DNA of 64,000 bases from Pseudomonas umsongensis (GCF_002236105.1 NZ_NIWU01000009.1:1-64000); one strand, 5' to 3'. Shown: positions 26,236 through 36,316, counted from the first letter of the stretch. Notes: generated from the sequence alone by a model not told the origin. Numbers and translations are program-made.

Positions 26236-26682
26236 AGAACACCTCCTGCCGGTTTACCTACTGCGCAATGCCTGCGTTCGGCCATCGTGGTTTAACGGGG
26301 CGCTCGCGATCAAAAGCAAAGCAAGGCGGCCTGACAGCCGACCTGACTTGAAGTGAATACGCCGATCGTTCCCACGCTCTGCGTGGGAATGCATCCTGTG
26401 ACGCTCCGCGTCACCATTGCGCACGGCTCACGTCATGCGTCGTCAGTGGAACGCAGAGCGTCCCTGGCGGCATTCCTTTGCTACGCATGGGAACGATCAC
26501 ATCCCGGACAAGCCACCTCGTTTTTACTTTTGCTTTGGCTTTTGATTTTTATCCAGGAAGGGGCGAATTTCGGTCAATTATTTTGGCCACATTAATCCCC
26601 TTTTGGCCTTTCCTGCCGTTCTCCGAAATCGTCCGCGCCGCAAGACTGTGTGCAACCGAAACCGCCTGCGGAGAACAATAAA
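26236..26682. repeat. Intergenic region carrying a mosaic palindromic repeat (copy 2)
   Basis: A 447-bp gap with no supported gene. The part at 26364-26498 is the more complete copy of the repeat first seen at 224-327. Its outer ends are inverted (GATCGTTCCCACGC at the left, GGGAACGATC at the right) and it contains two inner hairpins (TGACGC-GCGTCA and GGAACGC-GCGTCC). The remainder, 26499-26682, probably holds the promoter of the amidohydrolase gene. Confidence 0.6.
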
Positions 26683-27711
26683 ATGCTGACGATCTACTCG
26701 GATGATCACCACCTGCACCACGGCCGTTGCGAACTCATCGACGGGCAACTCAAGCCCTGCTTTGAAATGCCTTCGCGTGCCGATCATGTGCTGTCATGTG
26801 TGCAAAAGCAGAACCTGGGTCCCGTAGAAGCACCGAAGGATTTTGGCCTGGGGCCAATCGAGCGTATCCACAGCCGCGACTACCTCGACTTTTTCAAAGG
26901 TGCCTGGGCGCGCTGGACCGAATTCAACACCGACGGTGACTTGCTGCCCTACACTTGGCCGGCCCGCACCTTGCGTCGCGTCAAGCCCACCAGCCTGCAC
27001 GGCCAGCTCGGCTACTACAGCTTCGACGGCGGCGCGCCGATCACCGCCGGCACCTGGCAAGCAGCGTACAGCGCGGCGCAGGTCGCACTCACCGCGCAAG
27101 CAGAGATCCAGCGCGGTGCCCGCAGCGCCTTTGCCCTGTGCCGCCCACCGGGACACCACGCCGCCAGCGACTTGATGGGCGGTTATTGCTACCTCAACAA
27201 CGCGGCCATCGCCGCCCAGGCCTTTCTCGATCAGGGCCACAAAAAAGTCGCGATTCTCGACGTCGACTACCACCACGGCAATGGCACCCAGTCGATTTTC
27301 TACGAGCGTAGCGACGTGCTGTTCACCTCGATCCACGGCCACCCGGAAGCCGAGTTCCCGTTCTTCCTCGGTTACGAGGACGAGCGCGGCGAAGGCGCCG
27401 GTGAAGGCTTCAACTTCAACTATCCTTTGCCCGCCGGCAGCGGCTGGGATACCTGGAGCGCTGCGCTGGAGCAAGCCTGCAACGAGATCGAGACCTATGA
27501 CGCCGACATCGTCGTCGTCTCCCTGGGCGTGGATACGTTCAAGGACGACCCGATCTCCCAGTTCAAGCTCGACAGCCCCGATTACCTGGCCATGGGTCAA
27601 CGCATCGCCAGGCTCGGTGTGCCGACGCTGTTCGTGATGGAAGGCGGTTACGCGGTGGAAGAAATCGGCATCAACGCCGTCAACGTGCTTGAAGGCTTTG
27701 AAAACGCTTAA
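26683..27711 (+). CDS. aphA: Acetylpolyamine amidohydrolase (histone deacetylase family)
   Basis: A 342-residue zinc hydrolase that removes acetyl groups from acetylated polyamines such as acetylputrescine or acetylcadaverine. All catalytic residues of the class are found at the positions known from the Mycoplana enzyme: H158/H159 (CRPPGHHA), zinc ligands D195 and H197 (DVDYHHGN) and D284 (SLGVDTFKDDP), and Y323 (EGGYAVEEIG). GGAG lies eight bases before the ATG at 26683. A polyamine-binding protein gene follows 11 bp later, as in P. aeruginosa; together they suggest polyamine salvage. Confidence 0.9.
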   Translation: MLTIYSDDHHLHHGRCELIDGQLKPCFEMPSRADHVLSCVQKQNLGPVEAPKDFGLGPIERIHSRDYLDFFKGAWARWTEFNTDGDLLPYTWPARTLRRVKPTSLHGQLGYYSFDGGAPITAGTWQAAYSAAQVALTAQAEIQRGARSAFALCRPPGHHAASDLMGGYCYLNNAAIAAQAFLDQGHKKVAILDVDYHHGNGTQSIFYERSDVLFTSIHGHPEAEFPFFLGYEDERGEGAGEGFNFNYPLPAGSGWDTWSAALEQACNEIETYDADIVVVSLGVDTFKDDPISQFKLDSPDYLAMGQRIARLGVPTLFVMEGGYAVEEIGINAVNVLEGFENA

Positions 27712-27722
27712 CGGGGAATCGC

Positions 27723-28829
27723 ATGACAATGAAAAATCTAAAGCGCCTGATTGTTCCTGCCCTCTGCGCCACGGTGCTCGGTGGCGGCGCACATGCAGAA
27801 GAACGAACGTTGCGCGTCTACAACTGGTTCGACTACATCACCCCCAAGGCCCTGGAAGATTTCAAGGCCCAGAACCCAGAGACCAAACTGGTCTACGACA
27901 TCTTCGACACCAATGAAGCGCTGGAAGCCAAGCTGTTGACCGGCAACTCCGGCTACGACGTGGTGGTGCCGTCCAACGTGTTCCTGGCCAAGCAGATCGA
28001 AGCCGGTGTGTTCCAGCCTCTGGACCGCAGCAAACTACCGAACTGGAACCACCTCGATCCCAAGCTGATGAAGCTGATCGAAGCCAACGACCCGGGCAAT
28101 AAATTCGCCGTGCCGTACATGTACGGCACCATCCTGATCGGCTTCAACCCGGACAAGGTCAAGGCCGCGTTGGGCGCCGATGCGCCGGTGGACAGCTGGG
28201 ACCTGATCTTCAAGGAAGAGAACATCAGCAAGCTCAAGCAGTGCGGCGTCGCCCTGCTCGACTCGCCTTCGGAGATCCTGCCCCTGGCCCTGCAACACCT
28301 TGGCCTGGACCCCAACAGCAAAAAGCCTGCGGACTACGACAAGGCTGAAGCGCTGCTGATGAAGATCCGTCCGCACATCACCTACTTCCACTCGTCCAAG
28401 TACATGGCCGACATCGCCAACGGTGACATCTGTGTCGCCGTCGGTTACTCCGGCAGTTTCTCCCAGGCCGCCAACCGCGCCAAGGAAGCCAAGAACGGTG
28501 TGGTCGTAGACATGCGCCTGCCCAAGGAAGGCGCGCCGATCTGGTTCGACATGCTCGCGATTCCCAAGGGCGCGAAGAACCCGCAAGACGCCTACACCTT
28601 CATCAACTACCTGCTGCAACCCCAGGTGATCGCGCCGGTCAGTGACTTCGTGGGCTATCCGAACCCGAACAAGGACGCCACGGAATTGGTCGACCCGGCG
28701 ATTCGCAACAACCCGAACCTGTACCCGACTGAAGCGGCCATGGGCACGCTCTACACCCTGCAACCGCTGCCACGCGATGCCGAACGTGCGCGGACCCGGG
28801 CGTGGACCAAGATCAAGTCGGGGACTTGA
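27723..28829 (+). CDS. Polyamine-binding periplasmic protein (PotF/SpuD-like)
   Basis: A 368-residue substrate-binding protein of the spermidine/putrescine ABC family. A signal peptide ends near GGGAHA (residue 25), then LRVYNWFDYITPKALEDF, the standard start of PotD/PotF proteins; SGSFSQAANRA and IPKGAKNPQDAYTFINYLLQP are also typical. ABC permease and ATPase genes are not adjacent, so it may share a transporter or serve as a sensor for acetylated polyamines processed by the neighbour. A GGGGAA lies before the ATG at 27723. Confidence 0.9.
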   Translation: MTMKNLKRLIVPALCATVLGGGAHAEERTLRVYNWFDYITPKALEDFKAQNPETKLVYDIFDTNEALEAKLLTGNSGYDVVVPSNVFLAKQIEAGVFQPLDRSKLPNWNHLDPKLMKLIEANDPGNKFAVPYMYGTILIGFNPDKVKAALGADAPVDSWDLIFKEENISKLKQCGVALLDSPSEILPLALQHLGLDPNSKKPADYDKAEALLMKIRPHITYFHSSKYMADIANGDICVAVGYSGSFSQAANRAKEAKNGVVVDMRLPKEGAPIWFDMLAIPKGAKNPQDAYTFINYLLQPQVIAPVSDFVGYPNPNKDATELVDPAIRNNPNLYPTEAAMGTLYTLQPLPRDAERARTRAWTKIKSGT

Positions 28830-28866
28830 AACGCGGCGCAGGGAACTGAATAAAACGAAATCCCCT

Positions 28867-28892
28867 GTAGGAGCGAGCATGCTCGCTCCTAC
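28867..28892. repeat. Short palindrome related to REP family B
   Basis: A perfect 26-bp palindrome with arms GTAGGAGCGAGCA and complement, 37 nt after the polyamine-binding gene. Its GGAGCGAGC core is shared with family B elements. Confidence 0.8.
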
Positions 28893-28987
28893 TGCGATAA
28901 CTATCTACCACCTCCTGTTTCCACCGGCCCTCTACCGTGCCCGAACCCGCGCTGTCCCAAGCGCTTCACCGGACACAGGAAACGGCC

Positions 28988-31900
28988 ATGCCCGCCATAC
29001 CCTCCAACAATCCCGACGACATACTCACTCAATTGGTGACCGGCCCTTCGCTCAGGGAAGTCGCTTCGACCTCGATCCGCACCGCCCTCGACACCGAGTA
29101 TCCGCAACTGCACATCGATCCGAACCTGACCGTGGTGGTTACACCCGCCTGGACCATCAGCGACAACCAGGTCTTGCCCGCCAACAGCCGGTTCGAATCC
29201 CTGACTGACGCGCTGGTACGGCTCACCTTGTCTGGCGCGACAGCCACCTACATCGACGGGGAACACTTCCTGACCCGGCAACCGGGTGTGGAGCCAGGCA
29301 TCAAGCTGCCGGTGAAGATCGATGCCATCGGCTGCCTGCTCAATCGCCTGGCGCGCTTGTTGTTCGTGGCCTATCAGGAGCAACAGCTGGACTACTGGAA
29401 TGAAGCCATCGCCCCCAACAAGCCCCGCTGGCATCAAATCAGCGAAGCCCTGCACAGCCTCTGGAACGACGACAAACCCAAAGACTGGGACGAAGACCAA
29501 CTGGCCCTGGCGCTGACCGTCTACAACTACCCGCAACAGGCCGATCGTCAGGCCCACGACAAATACCAGACACGCGCCTGCCTGATCGACATCGACCATC
29601 TCGATCAACAACACAGCGAACACCGGCAGCTGATGGACACCGCCGTCATTGTCGGCACGCTGGAGAAACGCACGCTGATCGTTACTCATTCGATCATCGA
29701 AGGATTCAGGCACTACGATTCGTTGGCGGCATTGGGCGAAGTTCTTCGCCGACGCGTCACTCCATCGGAAAATGCTCAACAGTTGCAGTGGTGCCTCTAC
29801 GAACCCACGGGCGATTTTTTCGACCAGCAGGCCTGTGCGTTGATCGCCTTGGAAATCCAGGCCATTGGCTCGCTCAACGAGATGGCGGTGTCGACGCTGG
29901 CCCCACGGATCGCGGCAGCGGCTGGACAATTCGAAAAGCGGGTGCAACAGCGCCCCACCCGTTTCAACCAGATCCAGCGTCTTTTACCGGACTGGTTGCT
30001 GAATGCTTCGACAGTAGATCTTACTCGCTACGGTCGGCACTTGATGGACCTGGCGTTGGTACGCGAGCAGCACGCCGGGAAATCGTTTCACGATGGCATT
30101 GCTGCGTTACGCGAATTTACCCTGAAGGCCTTGCAAGACCAGATGACAAAGGATCACCCGCAAGCGTCCCTGCCGCACCTGGAAGACATTCAAATCAGCA
30201 GCACTCACCCTGTGATCCTCGGGACATTCGCGGTGCCGGGCGAAACCGAAACCGTCACGTTGTCACTCGTCGATCTGGCGTTGCAGAACCTCACAGCCCT
30301 GCCCTGGGGTGAAAAAACCGTGCAATACCGCGACGGTTCAGCGGTTGCGCCATGGCTGACGCCGACCTACCTGGACAGCCTGGTGAGCGCCGTGAACATC
30401 GGCGAAAACTACCCGAGGCTGATCAAGCGCACACTGCTCGACGACCCGCAGGAAAAGGCCCGGCGCCAGCAACTCTACGCCGAAGACCTGCGCATCCAGC
30501 TACCGCTGCAAACGCTGCAAGCGAAGATCCGTGGCGAGGCCGGGATCGATGAACTGGGCTATCGCTATGTCGTCGCGGCCTTGCAGGAGAAGGCCGCGGA
30601 TCGTTATGTCGAGGGTCTGGAAATCATCATCCGCCCTCTGGCTTTTATTCCAGGCGGACGCAACGATGGCAAGGCTGACGAAGTCGCCAACATGTTCGTG
30701 ATCGGGCCGCGACAAGGCGAAAAAGGTCCGTGCCTGCTGTATCGGCCACTGCTCGATCATCCACTGTTGCAATACCCCGGCGAAGCGAGCCTGCTCTACG
30801 CCATCAAGCACAACAGGGCGTTGCGCCAATCGGTGCTGGCCTGGTTAGCGGATGACGTGCGCTTTAACTACTCGCAGTACGTGTTCCCAGGCGAGTTGCC
30901 CTCCGTCTGGACGTTGTCCCAGTTGCTGGTTGATTCAACTTCGATACTGGGGATGATGGGCGCCTTGACCCTGGGTTCGTCGCCGGTGCTGCAACCCGCC
31001 TTGCCGGTACTGTTTAGCGCCAACGCCAATGCCTTGGTCACCTTGGCCGACCGGCAGTCGGTGTCCAATGCGCAAAGCCGTTGGGCTACCCTCAAGCAAG
31101 CGGCCTGGATGCTGTTCAACGTAACGTTGCCTTTTCTCGGGCGTACGGCGGCGACTGCGGCCTGGATCTGGCAAATCATGGACGATCTGGACGAGGCGCG
31201 CGAAGCCCGGGAAGCGGATGATTCCGAGCATGAATGGACTGCGTTGACCGACCTGTTCCTGTCCCTGGGCATGGTCCTGGCGCACCACGCCGCCACGCGC
31301 AACAAACCACGTGCCCCACACCTTGAGAGCGCTACCCCACCACTCGAAAAACCGGTCGCGGCCATCACTGTGACGCAGATGCCCGATGTCGTCGCTCACC
31401 TGCTGCCCGACAACCACCCGACACCCCTGCATACCTTCGGCATTTTGTCGCAAGCGAGCCTGGCGTCCGTGCTGGACCGGCTGGCTATCGCCAAGCCCAC
31501 CGGGCTCGAAAAGCCGTCGAACGAACCCGGCCCTCACCGCTATCTGAGCCCGCTCGAGCAAAAGTGGTATGCCCAGGTGGGCCAGCGCTGGTTCGAAGCC
31601 TGGCTCAACGACGACGGCGATGTGCAAATCATCGACTCGCGCATCACTCCGTCACGCCGGGGTCCGCTGCTGATTCATTCCGCAGGGGGACAATGGTTCA
31701 TCGATACGCGCTTGCGATTGCGCGGCGGAGGCCGCAGCCGAAAAGCGCTAGCCCTGGAAAACCAGCAACGCAAGGCCACGCTGAAACTGCAACTGAGCGC
31801 GTTTGAAAGTCGCAAAACCCAGCTGACAAAGGAGCTCGATGCCGTGCAGAAGACAGTACCAGCGCCTACCACGGACATTGTCGACCCGAATCGGCAACGC

Positions 31901-33565
31901 CTGATCGAAACCCTGGATGCGCATGTGGCGGAATTCGGCACCTTCATCGAACAGCTCAAGTCCTACAACAGCATTGAATCGATCCCCAACTACCGTGCGG
32001 TCCTGGTCGACTGCCTGGATCATCAGTTGTCCCTCACGCAGCAGTGGTTCATTCAGCAAAACAGAGCGTTTGGCGAACACATGCGCCAATCCCTGGCGTT
32101 GCTGGATAACGAGCCGGGGGACGGCACACAGACTCCGCGCCAGACACACCAGCTCACCAGCGATCTGACCCAGGGCTTCATCGACAAGATCGAGTTTGCC
32201 CAGGCACGCATCGAAGAGTTGAAACGACTGGGCAAGGAAGCGGCCGAAGTGGCGCGAGAGAGTCAGGCAGTGCTGCCCCGTTACGCGCTGCAGGATCTGA
32301 AACTGTTCCAGATCAGCCTTGCCCAGGAACTTTGCTTGAGTGACAGCGCCTCCGTGGATACGGCGCCAGCCCGACAAGCCATGACACGACTTGTCGAGGA
32401 TACGGGCCTGACCGTCCAGTCTTCGCTGGAGCTTGCCGAACAAGACAATGCACTGCCCCTGCCTGAGCGAATCGACGGTTTCAGTGAGCTGGTGGAACAG
32501 TTCGCCATCCTCGACCTGCGGATACAGGACCTGCCTGACGAGTTTCCGCGGCAGTTGCTGCAACCCCCATTGGACCTCATGCGCGAGCGCATCGAAACCT
32601 TCAGGGAGCACAGCGTTAAGCACCTCGCTGGTCTTCTGCAAGAACGCAAATCACTCGAACCGACACCGGGTCCTTCTCGCCCCGCCCCTGTCTCAAAACG
32701 CATCATCAAGACCCGTTACAAAGGCACGGTGGTTGGCAAGCCACGTGTGCGCACGGCGGCGGACAACACCGAATGGGTCGACGTGATATCCCCATTGACC
32801 AACAAGGTCACCGCGACATTCCATGAGAAAACACCGGGCGTCTGGGTGGAACATGAACCTGCGCCGGAGCAGGCACCTGCCCCTGTGCGACCTGATCTGC
32901 AAATCAGCGTCCAGAAGGGGCAGGCGCTGGTGGATCAGTTGCAGCCGTTTATCCGTCGCACCGAAGGGCACTCGAAGGTAGCGGGACGCAATCCCACGGA
33001 AATAGAAGAAATGTTTCACCAGTACGCCAGGCGACTGCAAGAAGCGAGCGATACGATCGAAGAAGCCCTCACCGACAATAATGCGACTGACGGCGGGCCG
33101 GCGTCAGCCGTACTGCTGGCCAAACAGCTCAATGAGGGCGCGACCGAGCTCTTTGATAAAGGTCGCCGGACCCGAATCCGCATGACAAAGGAACAGCCCC
33201 CCACCGCCGCCCGCGTTGAATGGCTGATGAGCAAAAAACTGATAACCATCGCCAAGACACCCGGTCGGCGGCGACTCAAAGGGCATAAAAACGACTTTCT
33301 CGAAGAATACGAGATACGCGAACATGGCACTGCAAAGGTGCTCTGGTACGCCCACTTTCACTATTCAGGCCCGGACACCGCCCCCAAAACCTACACCGCT
33401 GCCCACCTGAAAACCGAATCCCAACGCCTGCTCGGCAGTACATTGGATAAGCGCACATCGGCCTCCAACAACGAGCTGATCGCGGTTTATCGCAGCGAAA
33501 TCAGTACGAAACTGGCGGATGAATTGTTCTTGTCAAAGATCAAGCAAGCCGCTTCGAGTTCCTGA
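28988..33565 (+). CDS. Very large toxin-like protein (dermonecrotic-toxin/DUF6543-like)
   Basis: A 1525-residue protein that resembles the giant 'dermonecrotic toxin' / DUF6543 proteins common in fluorescent pseudomonads. It has no signal peptide. Residues about 1-650 are a helical N-terminal region (DWLLNASTVDLTRYGRHLMDLA is typical). Residues about 645-735 contain hydrophobic helices (SILGMMGALTLGSSP, TLPFLGRTAATAAWIWQIM) that could be membrane-inserting. From about 850 there is an LSPLEQKWYAQVGQRWFEAWL module, then long coiled-coil-like helices to about 1250 and a C-terminal domain with YEIREHGTAKVLWYAHFHY. CAGGA precedes the ATG at 28988. No secretion genes or immunity gene are adjacent. 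Confidence 0.7.
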   Translation: MPAIPSNNPDDILTQLVTGPSLREVASTSIRTALDTEYPQLHIDPNLTVVVTPAWTISDNQVLPANSRFESLTDALVRLTLSGATATYIDGEHFLTRQPGVEPGIKLPVKIDAIGCLLNRLARLLFVAYQEQQLDYWNEAIAPNKPRWHQISEALHSLWNDDKPKDWDEDQLALALTVYNYPQQADRQAHDKYQTRACLIDIDHLDQQHSEHRQLMDTAVIVGTLEKRTLIVTHSIIEGFRHYDSLAALGEVLRRRVTPSENAQQLQWCLYEPTGDFFDQQACALIALEIQAIGSLNEMAVSTLAPRIAAAAGQFEKRVQQRPTRFNQIQRLLPDWLLNASTVDLTRYGRHLMDLALVREQHAGKSFHDGIAALREFTLKALQDQMTKDHPQASLPHLEDIQISSTHPVILGTFAVPGETETVTLSLVDLALQNLTALPWGEKTVQYRDGSAVAPWLTPTYLDSLVSAVNIGENYPRLIKRTLLDDPQEKARRQQLYAEDLRIQLPLQTLQAKIRGEAGIDELGYRYVVAALQEKAADRYVEGLEIIIRPLAFIPGGRNDGKADEVANMFVIGPRQGEKGPCLLYRPLLDHPLLQYPGEASLLYAIKHNRALRQSVLAWLADDVRFNYSQYVFPGELPSVWTLSQLLVDSTSILGMMGALTLGSSPVLQPALPVLFSANANALVTLADRQSVSNAQSRWATLKQAAWMLFNVTLPFLGRTAATAAWIWQIMDDLDEAREAREADDSEHEWTALTDLFLSLGMVLAHHAATRNKPRAPHLESATPPLEKPVAAITVTQMPDVVAHLLPDNHPTPLHTFGILSQASLASVLDRLAIAKPTGLEKPSNEPGPHRYLSPLEQKWYAQVGQRWFEAWLNDDGDVQIIDSRITPSRRGPLLIHSAGGQWFIDTRLRLRGGGRSRKALALENQQRKATLKLQLSAFESRKTQLTKELDAVQKTVPAPTTDIVDPNRQRLIETLDAHVAEFGTFIEQLKSYNSIESIPNYRAVLVDCLDHQLSLTQQWFIQQNRAFGEHMRQSLALLDNEPGDGTQTPRQTHQLTSDLTQGFIDKIEFAQARIEELKRLGKEAAEVARESQAVLPRYALQDLKLFQISLAQELCLSDSASVDTAPARQAMTRLVEDTGLTVQSSLELAEQDNALPLPERIDGFSELVEQFAILDLRIQDLPDEFPRQLLQPPLDLMRERIETFREHSVKHLAGLLQERKSLEPTPGPSRPAPVSKRIIKTRYKGTVVGKPRVRTAADNTEWVDVISPLTNKVTATFHEKTPGVWVEHEPAPEQAPAPVRPDLQISVQKGQALVDQLQPFIRRTEGHSKVAGRNPTEIEEMFHQYARRLQEASDTIEEALTDNNATDGGPASAVLLAKQLNEGATELFDKGRRTRIRMTKEQPPTAARVEWLMSKKLITIAKTPGRRRLKGHKNDFLEEYEIREHGTAKVLWYAHFHYSGPDTAPKTYTAAHLKTESQRLLGSTLDKRTSASNNELIAVYRSEISTKLADELFLSKIKQAASSS

Positions 33566-33597
33566 GAGACAACCCGCACCCGCCAGGATTCGCGCTT

Positions 33598-35130
33598 TCA
33601 GCGAGTCCTGCGCCAGACCTTTTCCAAACGTTCGAGTGCCGCGCTGATCGCCTCCTCCGGCACCGCGGCAAAGCCCAGGACCAACCCGGCGCGTTGATCG
33701 GGCGTGTTGTTCGAATCCGCTAGCCAATAGCTGCTCAGGCCATTGATCTCGACATCGACGCTGGACGCAGCCTCTATCAGTTCACGCTCACGGGCCAGAG
33801 AGTCGACCATCACCGTCATGTGCAAGCCGGCTGCCACACTTGGCAGGTGACCCACACCGGCAATATCCGCGGGCCAATTGGCCAATAGCGTGTTGCGGCG
33901 GCTCAACGCGGCACGTCGCATGCGCCGCACGTGGCGCTGGAAATGCCCGGCGGCCATGAACTCGGCCATCACCGCCTGTGTGCTCACCTCGGAATGCCGG
34001 ACATCCACCGCACGCCGCTGGGCAAATGCCTCGACCAATGCTGGCGGCAACACCAGGTAGCCCAGGCGCAGAGCGGGAAAGGCGACTTTGCCGAACGTAC
34101 CGACATAGAGCACCCGCCCGTGACGATCGAGCGCGGCCAACGGCGCCAGCGGTGCGCCGCTGTATCGGTACTCGCCGTCATAATCGTCCTCGACGATCCA
34201 GCCCTGGTTGCGCTCGGCCCAGGCCAGCAATTCGAGGCGTCGCGCCAGGCTCATCACCACGCCCAAGGGGTATTGATGCGAGGGCGTCACGTAGGCCAGA
34301 CGACAATCGCCCAGGCGCGCCAGTTCGCTGCAATCGATGCCCTCGCTGTCCACGGCGATGCCGTGCAATCGCCCACCCGCCACCGCAAACGCATGACCGG
34401 CCGCCCGATACCCGGGGTTTTCCACCGCCACCCCGTCCCCCGGTTCCACCAGCAACTGCGCACACAGGCTGATCCCTTGCTGCGCGCCGCTGGTCACGAC
34501 GATTTGCTCCGCCGTGCACTGCATGCCGCGGGAACTGCGCAAATACGCCGCGATCATCCCGCGCAATCGCGCATCACCTTGCGGTGCGCCGTAACACAAC
34601 TGCTGGAGATCCGGTTTGCGCCAGAATGCTGCATTCAGCTTGGCCCACACCTCGAACGGAAACAGATCGAATGCCGGCACACCGACCCGAAAAGCGCGCG
34701 GCGGACCGCTCGGAGGCGTCGGCAAATGATTGTTTTCCACCCGCGCCAATGCGCCGCTGCGAGCGACTTGACCGGCCGCCAACACAGGCACATCCAGGCC
34801 TTTGAGAGAGGTGCCTGGCGGGGCTTTCGGCGCTGTTTTGCTGCCGGGGAACGGTGCTTGGGGTAATTGTGCGACATAGGTTCCGTCACCCACCCGCCCT
34901 TCGATAAACCCTTCGGCGTAGAGCTGGTCGTAGGCCCGTACCACGCTGTTGCGGGAAATCGCCAGGGCCGCCGCCAGGTCCCGACTCGCCGGCAATCGCG
35001 TGCCGCTGGCCAGGCGCCCGTCGAGCACTCGAACCCGCAAGGCCTGATAAAGCTGGCGACTCAAGCCCTGGCGGCGGTCGAGCTCGATACCCGCCGGATT
35101 GAAGGACAAGGACAGCGGCGCATCCTTCAT
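33598..35130 (-). CDS. MocR-type transcriptional regulator (GntR domain fused to aminotransferase-like domain)
   Basis: A 510-residue PdxR/MocR-family regulator. Residues about 20-90 are a GntR winged helix (RLPASRDLAAALAISRNSVVRAYDQLYAEG). Residues about 150-500 are a fold-type I aminotransferase-like domain with the PLP lysine K348 in LYVGTFGKVAFPALRLGYL and YVTPSHQYPLGVVMSLARR. It presumably senses PLP or an amino-acid-PLP adduct. It is divergent from the PaiB-like gene (35221), so the 90-bp gap probably holds its operator. Confidence 0.9.
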   Translation of the reverse strand: MKDAPLSLSFNPAGIELDRRQGLSRQLYQALRVRVLDGRLASGTRLPASRDLAAALAISRNSVVRAYDQLYAEGFIEGRVGDGTYVAQLPQAPFPGSKTAPKAPPGTSLKGLDVPVLAAGQVARSGALARVENNHLPTPPSGPPRAFRVGVPAFDLFPFEVWAKLNAAFWRKPDLQQLCYGAPQGDARLRGMIAAYLRSSRGMQCTAEQIVVTSGAQQGISLCAQLLVEPGDGVAVENPGYRAAGHAFAVAGGRLHGIAVDSEGIDCSELARLGDCRLAYVTPSHQYPLGVVMSLARRLELLAWAERNQGWIVEDDYDGEYRYSGAPLAPLAALDRHGRVLYVGTFGKVAFPALRLGYLVLPPALVEAFAQRRAVDVRHSEVSTQAVMAEFMAAGHFQRHVRRMRRAALSRRNTLLANWPADIAGVGHLPSVAAGLHMTVMVDSLARERELIEAASSVDVEINGLSSYWLADSNNTPDQRAGLVLGFAAVPEEAISAALERLEKVWRRTR

Positions 35131-35220
35131 GACAATGGACCTATGAAATTTATCGTTAATGGCTCTTACAACAGACCAATAGCCTGCCTAGGATGCAGGC
35201 ATTCGCCAAGGAATATTTCC

Positions 35221-35850
35221 ATGTATACGCCCCGCGCCTTTGCCTTCAACGATTTGCATGAGCTGCAGCAACAGATGCTCGGCACTCGCCTCGCCCTGCT
35301 GGTTACCCATGGCGAACAAGGCCTGCAAGCCAGTCATTTGCCTTTGCTGCTCAATACCGACGAGGGTCCGAACGGAACCCTGTATGGCCATTTCGCCAAG
35401 GCCAACCCACAGTGGAAAGAACTGCAGGACGGCGCCGAAGCGCTGGTCATTTTTGCCGGCGCCGAGGCTTATGTCAGCCCCGGGTTCTACCCGAGCAAAG
35501 CCGAGGACGGCAAAGTCGTGCCGACCTGGAACTACGTGGCTGTGCACGCCTATGGCAGCGCTGAGGTGTTCACCGATGCCGAGCGCCTGCGCTCACTGGT
35601 CAGCGCCTTGACCGAGCGCCATGAAGCCGGTCGCGCGCAACCGTGGAAAGTCGCCGATGCCCCGGCCGATTACATCGACGGCATGCTCAAGGCCATCGTC
35701 GGCTTCGCCCTGCCGATCCAGCGCCTGGAAGGCAAACGCAAGCTCAGCCAGAACCGCAACGCCGCCGACATTGCCGGCGTGCGCGAAGGGCTGGCCGCCA
35801 GCGCCGACGCACACGACCAGGCCCTCGCCCACTTGATGCCAAAGGAATGA
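35221..35850 (+). CDS. FMN-binding negative transcriptional regulator, PaiB-like
   Basis: A 209-residue flavin-binding split-barrel protein of the PaiB family, with MYTPRAFAFNDL at its start and VVPTWNYVAVHAYG and ALPIQRLEGKRKLSQNR as family signatures. B. subtilis PaiB is linked with the polyamine acetyltransferase PaiA; a GNAT follows here as well. AAGGA lies eight bases before the ATG at 35221. Its stop overlaps the following gene's potential ATG, so the two are translationally coupled. It is divergent from the MocR regulator. Confidence 0.9.
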   Translation: MYTPRAFAFNDLHELQQQMLGTRLALLVTHGEQGLQASHLPLLLNTDEGPNGTLYGHFAKANPQWKELQDGAEALVIFAGAEAYVSPGFYPSKAEDGKVVPTWNYVAVHAYGSAEVFTDAERLRSLVSALTERHEAGRAQPWKVADAPADYIDGMLKAIVGFALPIQRLEGKRKLSQNRNAADIAGVREGLAASADAHDQALAHLMPKE

Positions 35851-35852
35851 AC

Positions 35853-36299
35853 ATGAACCAGATCGACATCCGCCAGGTCAGCGCCGACGACCACGCCGAC
35901 TGGCTGCCGCTGTGGCAGGCCTACCTGCGTTTCTACAACACGGAACTGCCAGAAACCGTCAGCCAAAGCACCTGGCAACGCATGCTCGACCCAAACGAAC
36001 CCACCCATGCCGCCCTCGCCTGGGTAGACGGCAAAGCGGTGGGCATGGTGCACTTCATCTACCATCGCTCCAATTGGAGCATTGAAAACGCCTGCTACCT
36101 GCAGGATCTGCTGGTAACACCCGAATCCCGCGGCACCGGCGTTGGCCGTCAGCTGATCGAATTCGTCTACGCCACGGCCAAGGCCGACGGCTGCAACAAG
36201 GTGCATTGGTTGACCCACGAAACCAACGCCACTGCGATCCAGCTCTACGAGCGCATCGCTGAGCGTCCGGGTTTCATCCAGTTTCGCAAAGCCATTTAA
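35853..36299 (+). CDS. GNAT family N-acetyltransferase
   Basis: A 148-residue acetyltransferase. LLVTPESRGTGVGRQLIEFVY is motif A with the acetyl-CoA loop R-G-T-G-V-G, and HETNATAIQLYERIAERPGFIQF is motif B. The start is the ATG at 35853, with AAAGGA seven bases upstream; an ATG at 35847 overlapping the paiB-like stop is too close to that site. Substrate unknown; its place after a PaiB-like gene suggests a small amine or amino-acid-like acceptor. Confidence 0.88.
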   Translation: MNQIDIRQVSADDHADWLPLWQAYLRFYNTELPETVSQSTWQRMLDPNEPTHAALAWVDGKAVGMVHFIYHRSNWSIENACYLQDLLVTPESRGTGVGRQLIEFVYATAKADGCNKVHWLTHETNATAIQLYERIAERPGFIQFRKAI

Positions 36300-36316
36300 C
36301 GTTCAAGGAGAACAGC

